Of a stretch of 17,391 bases of DNA, positions 16,201 through 17,391 are shown one piece after another. Positions within the stretch are counted from its first letter, which is position 1. The number at the start of each line of letters is the position of its first letter. The DNA is from Cardinium hertigii_C (GTDB lineage Bacteria; Bacteroidota; Bacteroidia; Cytophagales; Amoebophilaceae). Location of the stretch: contig NZ_JBOZWW010000054.1 of assembly GCF_050864855.1 (NCBI RefSeq), forward strand, positions 1 to 17,391, given 5' to 3'. The position numbers and the translations under genes are program-made. Under the pieces are notes generated by a model. It did not search any database. It was not told the DNA's origin and saw only the letters and a program-made list of their open reading frames with translations.

Positions 16201-16287
16201 CAAAAAAAGTCCAAAGTGACTGCTCAACTCAAAGCAGCAAATATGGCTACTAAGCAAGCAGCATCACACCCCAAAAGTGCGCCATAG
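13261..16287 (+). CDS. Large exported tetratricopeptide repeat (TPR) protein
   Basis: This is a 1008-residue protein with a signal peptide (hydrophobic MAMAIFFMTIP after a basic start; cleavage around residues 20-26), followed by almost continuous TPR helical repeats. About 20 or more repeat units are visible from periodic phrases such as YAAAQKYFETY, WENAKKSFLAI, YDGALVALQAA, YPAAIVHYQAAL, YPEAETCFQKLL, FDAAIQYLKQSLL, YEKALRFYKKY, YKEALRLYARVY, YESAAADYQVILDQYP and FKEAITHYQKL. The last 40 residues are Lys/Ala-rich and disordered-looking. The architecture matches the roughly 1000-residue periplasmic or outer-membrane TPR proteins of Bacteroidota, which resemble BamD/YbgF-type scaffolds. Such repeats bind protein partners and have no catalytic residues. 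The ATG overlaps a small upstream ORF (ATGA). Its function is not defined. Confidence 0.9.
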   Translation: MIQRIYTVMAMAIFFMTIPYKGYPSTNHSSVSFPEAIFHEGLIHFDQQEYAAAQKYFETYTTQQSKKYKQEEAAYYLVLSALENKDPHIVMLLQYFIVKHPTSPHVETVRYHLAHCFSKVGLWDKSLTLYQNINPDRLTPKARTAFQYAIGATYLQLKDWENAKKSFLAIKKKTHPYYYPAQLQMAYIAFEQGDYDGALVALQAAKTKYKEETQSLIVKVYHKAGNFSSLLAYVQSCPASSFGRQDQLLIGDAYFFLKQYPAAIVHYQAALDKDTVRMTWAKLGHALYKTGQYPEAETCFQKLLEKEDHPGQIAAYYSGLMYEKKGNLSAATAAFVQAARLKFDPAISDLAAIKGASLHYQQGAIAEVIETMTAFIQARPDSKNLSAAQALLVTCYYKIKAYQQAIDYMAALPYKTEPLLRLYQKALFYQGLSAYNADRFDAAIQYLKQSLLFPCKSALVLQAQFWLGEAFSALGAYEKALRFYKKYRQQDGVNTLYYAKNLYGLAYSYFNTGHYTTAAQTFEAYIRITQKQPAATHYDAILRLADCYYVKKDYKEALRLYARVYTYHSAHVRYQEALIYEILGDKVQAERCLQEIFIHHTETKYYEKACYHKACTIFNAGHYEAAIQSFSHLIQRQPTSDLQPELLIKRGLAYENLQRYESAAADYQVILDQYPTHFHAESALMALCNLFAVQGIPEKADVYLKKYAHITQKLASHSDEQAIGAAKQLFYNQAYHKVLQKLAGFDKHYPSSQWLSEAYFLMAESYYRLQKQGPAIRYYKKVIAQTTFHKKAWLRMGDLAYQSKRFKEAITHYQKLQKMELTNKEYHHTLMGLIKASFVLKKYQITTPACLQLLNSPKDAPVETLQQAGLYLGKIAMQRSEYKRAASHFLKASKPLHTATASEAQYLLAHTAFKRKAYTTSLDILFDLIEKYPHNIHYIDGAFLLMADNYIMLGNLTQAKATLDSMIQQSKNKNNIAVAKQKKSKVTAQLKAANMATKQAASHPKSAP

Positions 16288-16675
16288 ATCTTTAAGAAAT
16301 TTTTATAGTATGCATGGCTCTTTTAGAAAAAGACATCAAAAAACAAATGCGATAAAATTGACCTTCTGATTTTTTACTCAAAATACTAAAATAAAAAACA
16401 TAAATTATTATGATAATCAGTATTATACTAATATATAAAATATATTTAAAAAAGTATTGCCTTTAATAATTTATTTTTGTACAATACAAAAACGGTACCG
16501 TAAAAAACAACCAAAAAATCGGTACAGTGCTTCACCATTTTTTTCTCTTTTTTTCATCATTAAATAATAAGTAAATACAGAAGATAGAATTTCTATTCTA
16601 TTTAGATTTCTGTCTTCTTTCTTTTTACCTATTCAGGTCTGCATTAAAAACTCATTTATTTTATTTTTTACAGAA
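16288..16675. other. 388-bp AT-rich intergenic region before the ankyrin-like gene
   Basis: No open frame of note is present. It contains an ACGGTACCGT palindrome (16492..16501) echoed by CGGTAC at 16520..16525, and a terminator-like hairpin at 16579..16618. The promoter of the ankyrin-like gene should lie here. TATTTTTG at 16472..16479 fits the Bacteroidota -7 consensus, but no -33 TTTG sits at the right distance. Confidence 0.5.
16579..16618 (+). terminator. Terminator-like hairpin upstream of the ankyrin-like gene
   Basis: AGAAGATAGAA pairs with TTCTGTCTTCT (11 bp including one G-U pair) across an 18-nt loop. A T-rich run, TTCTTTTT, follows. It lies 292 bp after the TPR stop and 57 bp before the next ATG, so it could end the TPR transcript or act as a leader attenuator. 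The stem is AT-rich and the loop long, so strength is uncertain. Confidence 0.4.
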
Positions 16676-17272
16676 ATGGCATATAAAAATATTTATGAAG
16701 TATTAGAGCAATACGAATATGATCCATCTAAAATGGAGGACTTTATTAAGGAGATAAATACATTTAAGAGTGACATTGATATTATTGATCCTGATAAAAG
16801 AGTTACGCCAATAACATACTATTGTATTAAACATTTAAAATCCGGTGTAAACCGTGATGTACTTGAAATTCTAATTACAGAATTAGAAGCAAACGTGAAT
16901 AAGAAGAGTGCACGTTTTGATATTCCATTGTCTATTTTATTAGATAGTGAGAACAGAATAGATAATGTAGATGCTATTAAACTTCTATACCAATATACTG
17001 ATAAAAATTTGTTAATAGAACAAGAAAATCCTGGGAAGAAGCGTAGTTTATTTGTTCGTCTTATTACAGATAATGAAATTTTTAATTCAGAAGAAGTTGA
17101 TATGCTGCATGGTGATATAATACGAACACTCAAACTCAAACAAGATAAAGAAACATGGATTCTCTATTTAGTCGGCCCTGAAATATTATTTTTGAATAAA
17201 TTTATTGAATGGATATTTCTTTATAATATATATGGTTTATCAGGCGCTCTATTTTTCTTACCCAAGATATAG
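16676..17272 (+). CDS. Ankyrin-repeat-like protein with hydrophobic C-terminus
   Basis: This is a 198-residue protein without a signal peptide. Residues 36-90 resemble two degenerate ankyrin repeats: DPDKRVTPITYYCIKHL, then DVLEILITELEANVNKK, then FDIPLSILL, matching the DxxGxTPLHxA...VVxxLLxxGADVN pattern. A weaker repeat follows at DNVDAIKLLYQYTDKN. Residues 160-198 are strongly hydrophobic (WILYLVGPEILFL, IEWIFLYNIYGL, ALFFLPKI), suggesting a membrane anchor. Intracellular Bacteroidota encode many ankyrin proteins proposed to act on the host, and this may be one. Most are longer, so it may be a truncated relative. No open frame continues it convincingly before the window end. The ATG follows an AT-rich leader. 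Confidence 0.65.
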   Translation: MAYKNIYEVLEQYEYDPSKMEDFIKEINTFKSDIDIIDPDKRVTPITYYCIKHLKSGVNRDVLEILITELEANVNKKSARFDIPLSILLDSENRIDNVDAIKLLYQYTDKNLLIEQENPGKKRSLFVRLITDNEIFNSEEVDMLHGDIIRTLKLKQDKETWILYLVGPEILFLNKFIEWIFLYNIYGLSGALFFLPKI

Positions 17273-17391
17273 GTATAACTGGTTTTGGATTAAGAATTTT
17301 AATTATATAGGTTTTAATTTATTTGACTGTGAGGGTATTAAGAATAATTTTCTTGTAATCAGTCGTAGGTTATGAGCAATAGCACATAAAA

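Noticed and set aside
16819..17139. 106-codon minus-strand frame inside the ankyrin-like gene
   Set aside because: Ser/Leu-rich complement of an acidic coding strand; the plus-strand frame shows ankyrin-like patterning.

Overview
The window comes from an AT-rich, reduced bacterial chromosome of the Bacteroidota. The best guess is an intracellular symbiont of the Amoebophilaceae (Cardinium/Amoebophilus-like). The inference rests on a DUF4293 membrane protein, an OstA-like protein outside any Lpt operon, a long CTC-type L25, an HU of the Bacteroidota 'KIGRNIST' type, near absence of Shine-Dalgarno sequences before starts, long AT-rich gaps with decayed coding fragments, and an ankyrin-like protein at the right end. 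No 16S gene or other species marker is present, so the genus is not proven.

Layout. The left edge cuts rnz (RNase Z, minus strand). A lineage-specific lipoprotein gene follows (853..2781, minus), with a diverged non-coding repeat on each side. The 850-bp gap 2788..3638 holds the right copy of that repeat, a perfect 34-bp palindrome and a possible transposase tail. Next, on the plus strand, come an exported protein of unknown function and prfB, which needs the classical +1 frameshift at CTT TGA C to give a 357-residue RF2. A convergent OstA-like gene (minus) ends on a short C-terminal gene fragment with which it shares stop bases. A 635-bp gap leads to rplY-pth, a translation pair. Another gap with a 112-bp inverted-repeat element leads to an HU gene (minus).

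The right half holds tRNA-Asp(GTC), a DUF4293 protein, tRNA-Arg(TCG, minus), lolD, holA and a 1008-residue TPR protein. The TPR start overlaps the stop of a 31-codon small ORF in an ATGA junction. A 388-bp gap with a terminator-like hairpin comes before a 198-residue ankyrin-like protein with a hydrophobic C-terminus.

Most identified genes are housekeeping: translation termination and recycling (prfB, pth), ribosome (rplY), tRNA supply and 3' processing (two tRNAs, rnz), replication (holA), nucleoid (HU) and envelope traffic (lolD, OstA-like, TPR, two exported proteins). I found no CRISPR array, toxin-antitoxin pair, restriction system or intact insertion sequence. The less ordinary material is the lipoprotein locus with its flanking repeats, the palindromic and inverted-repeat elements in the gaps, the decayed fragments, and the ankyrin-like gene. 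I did not find a convincing new multi-gene system.
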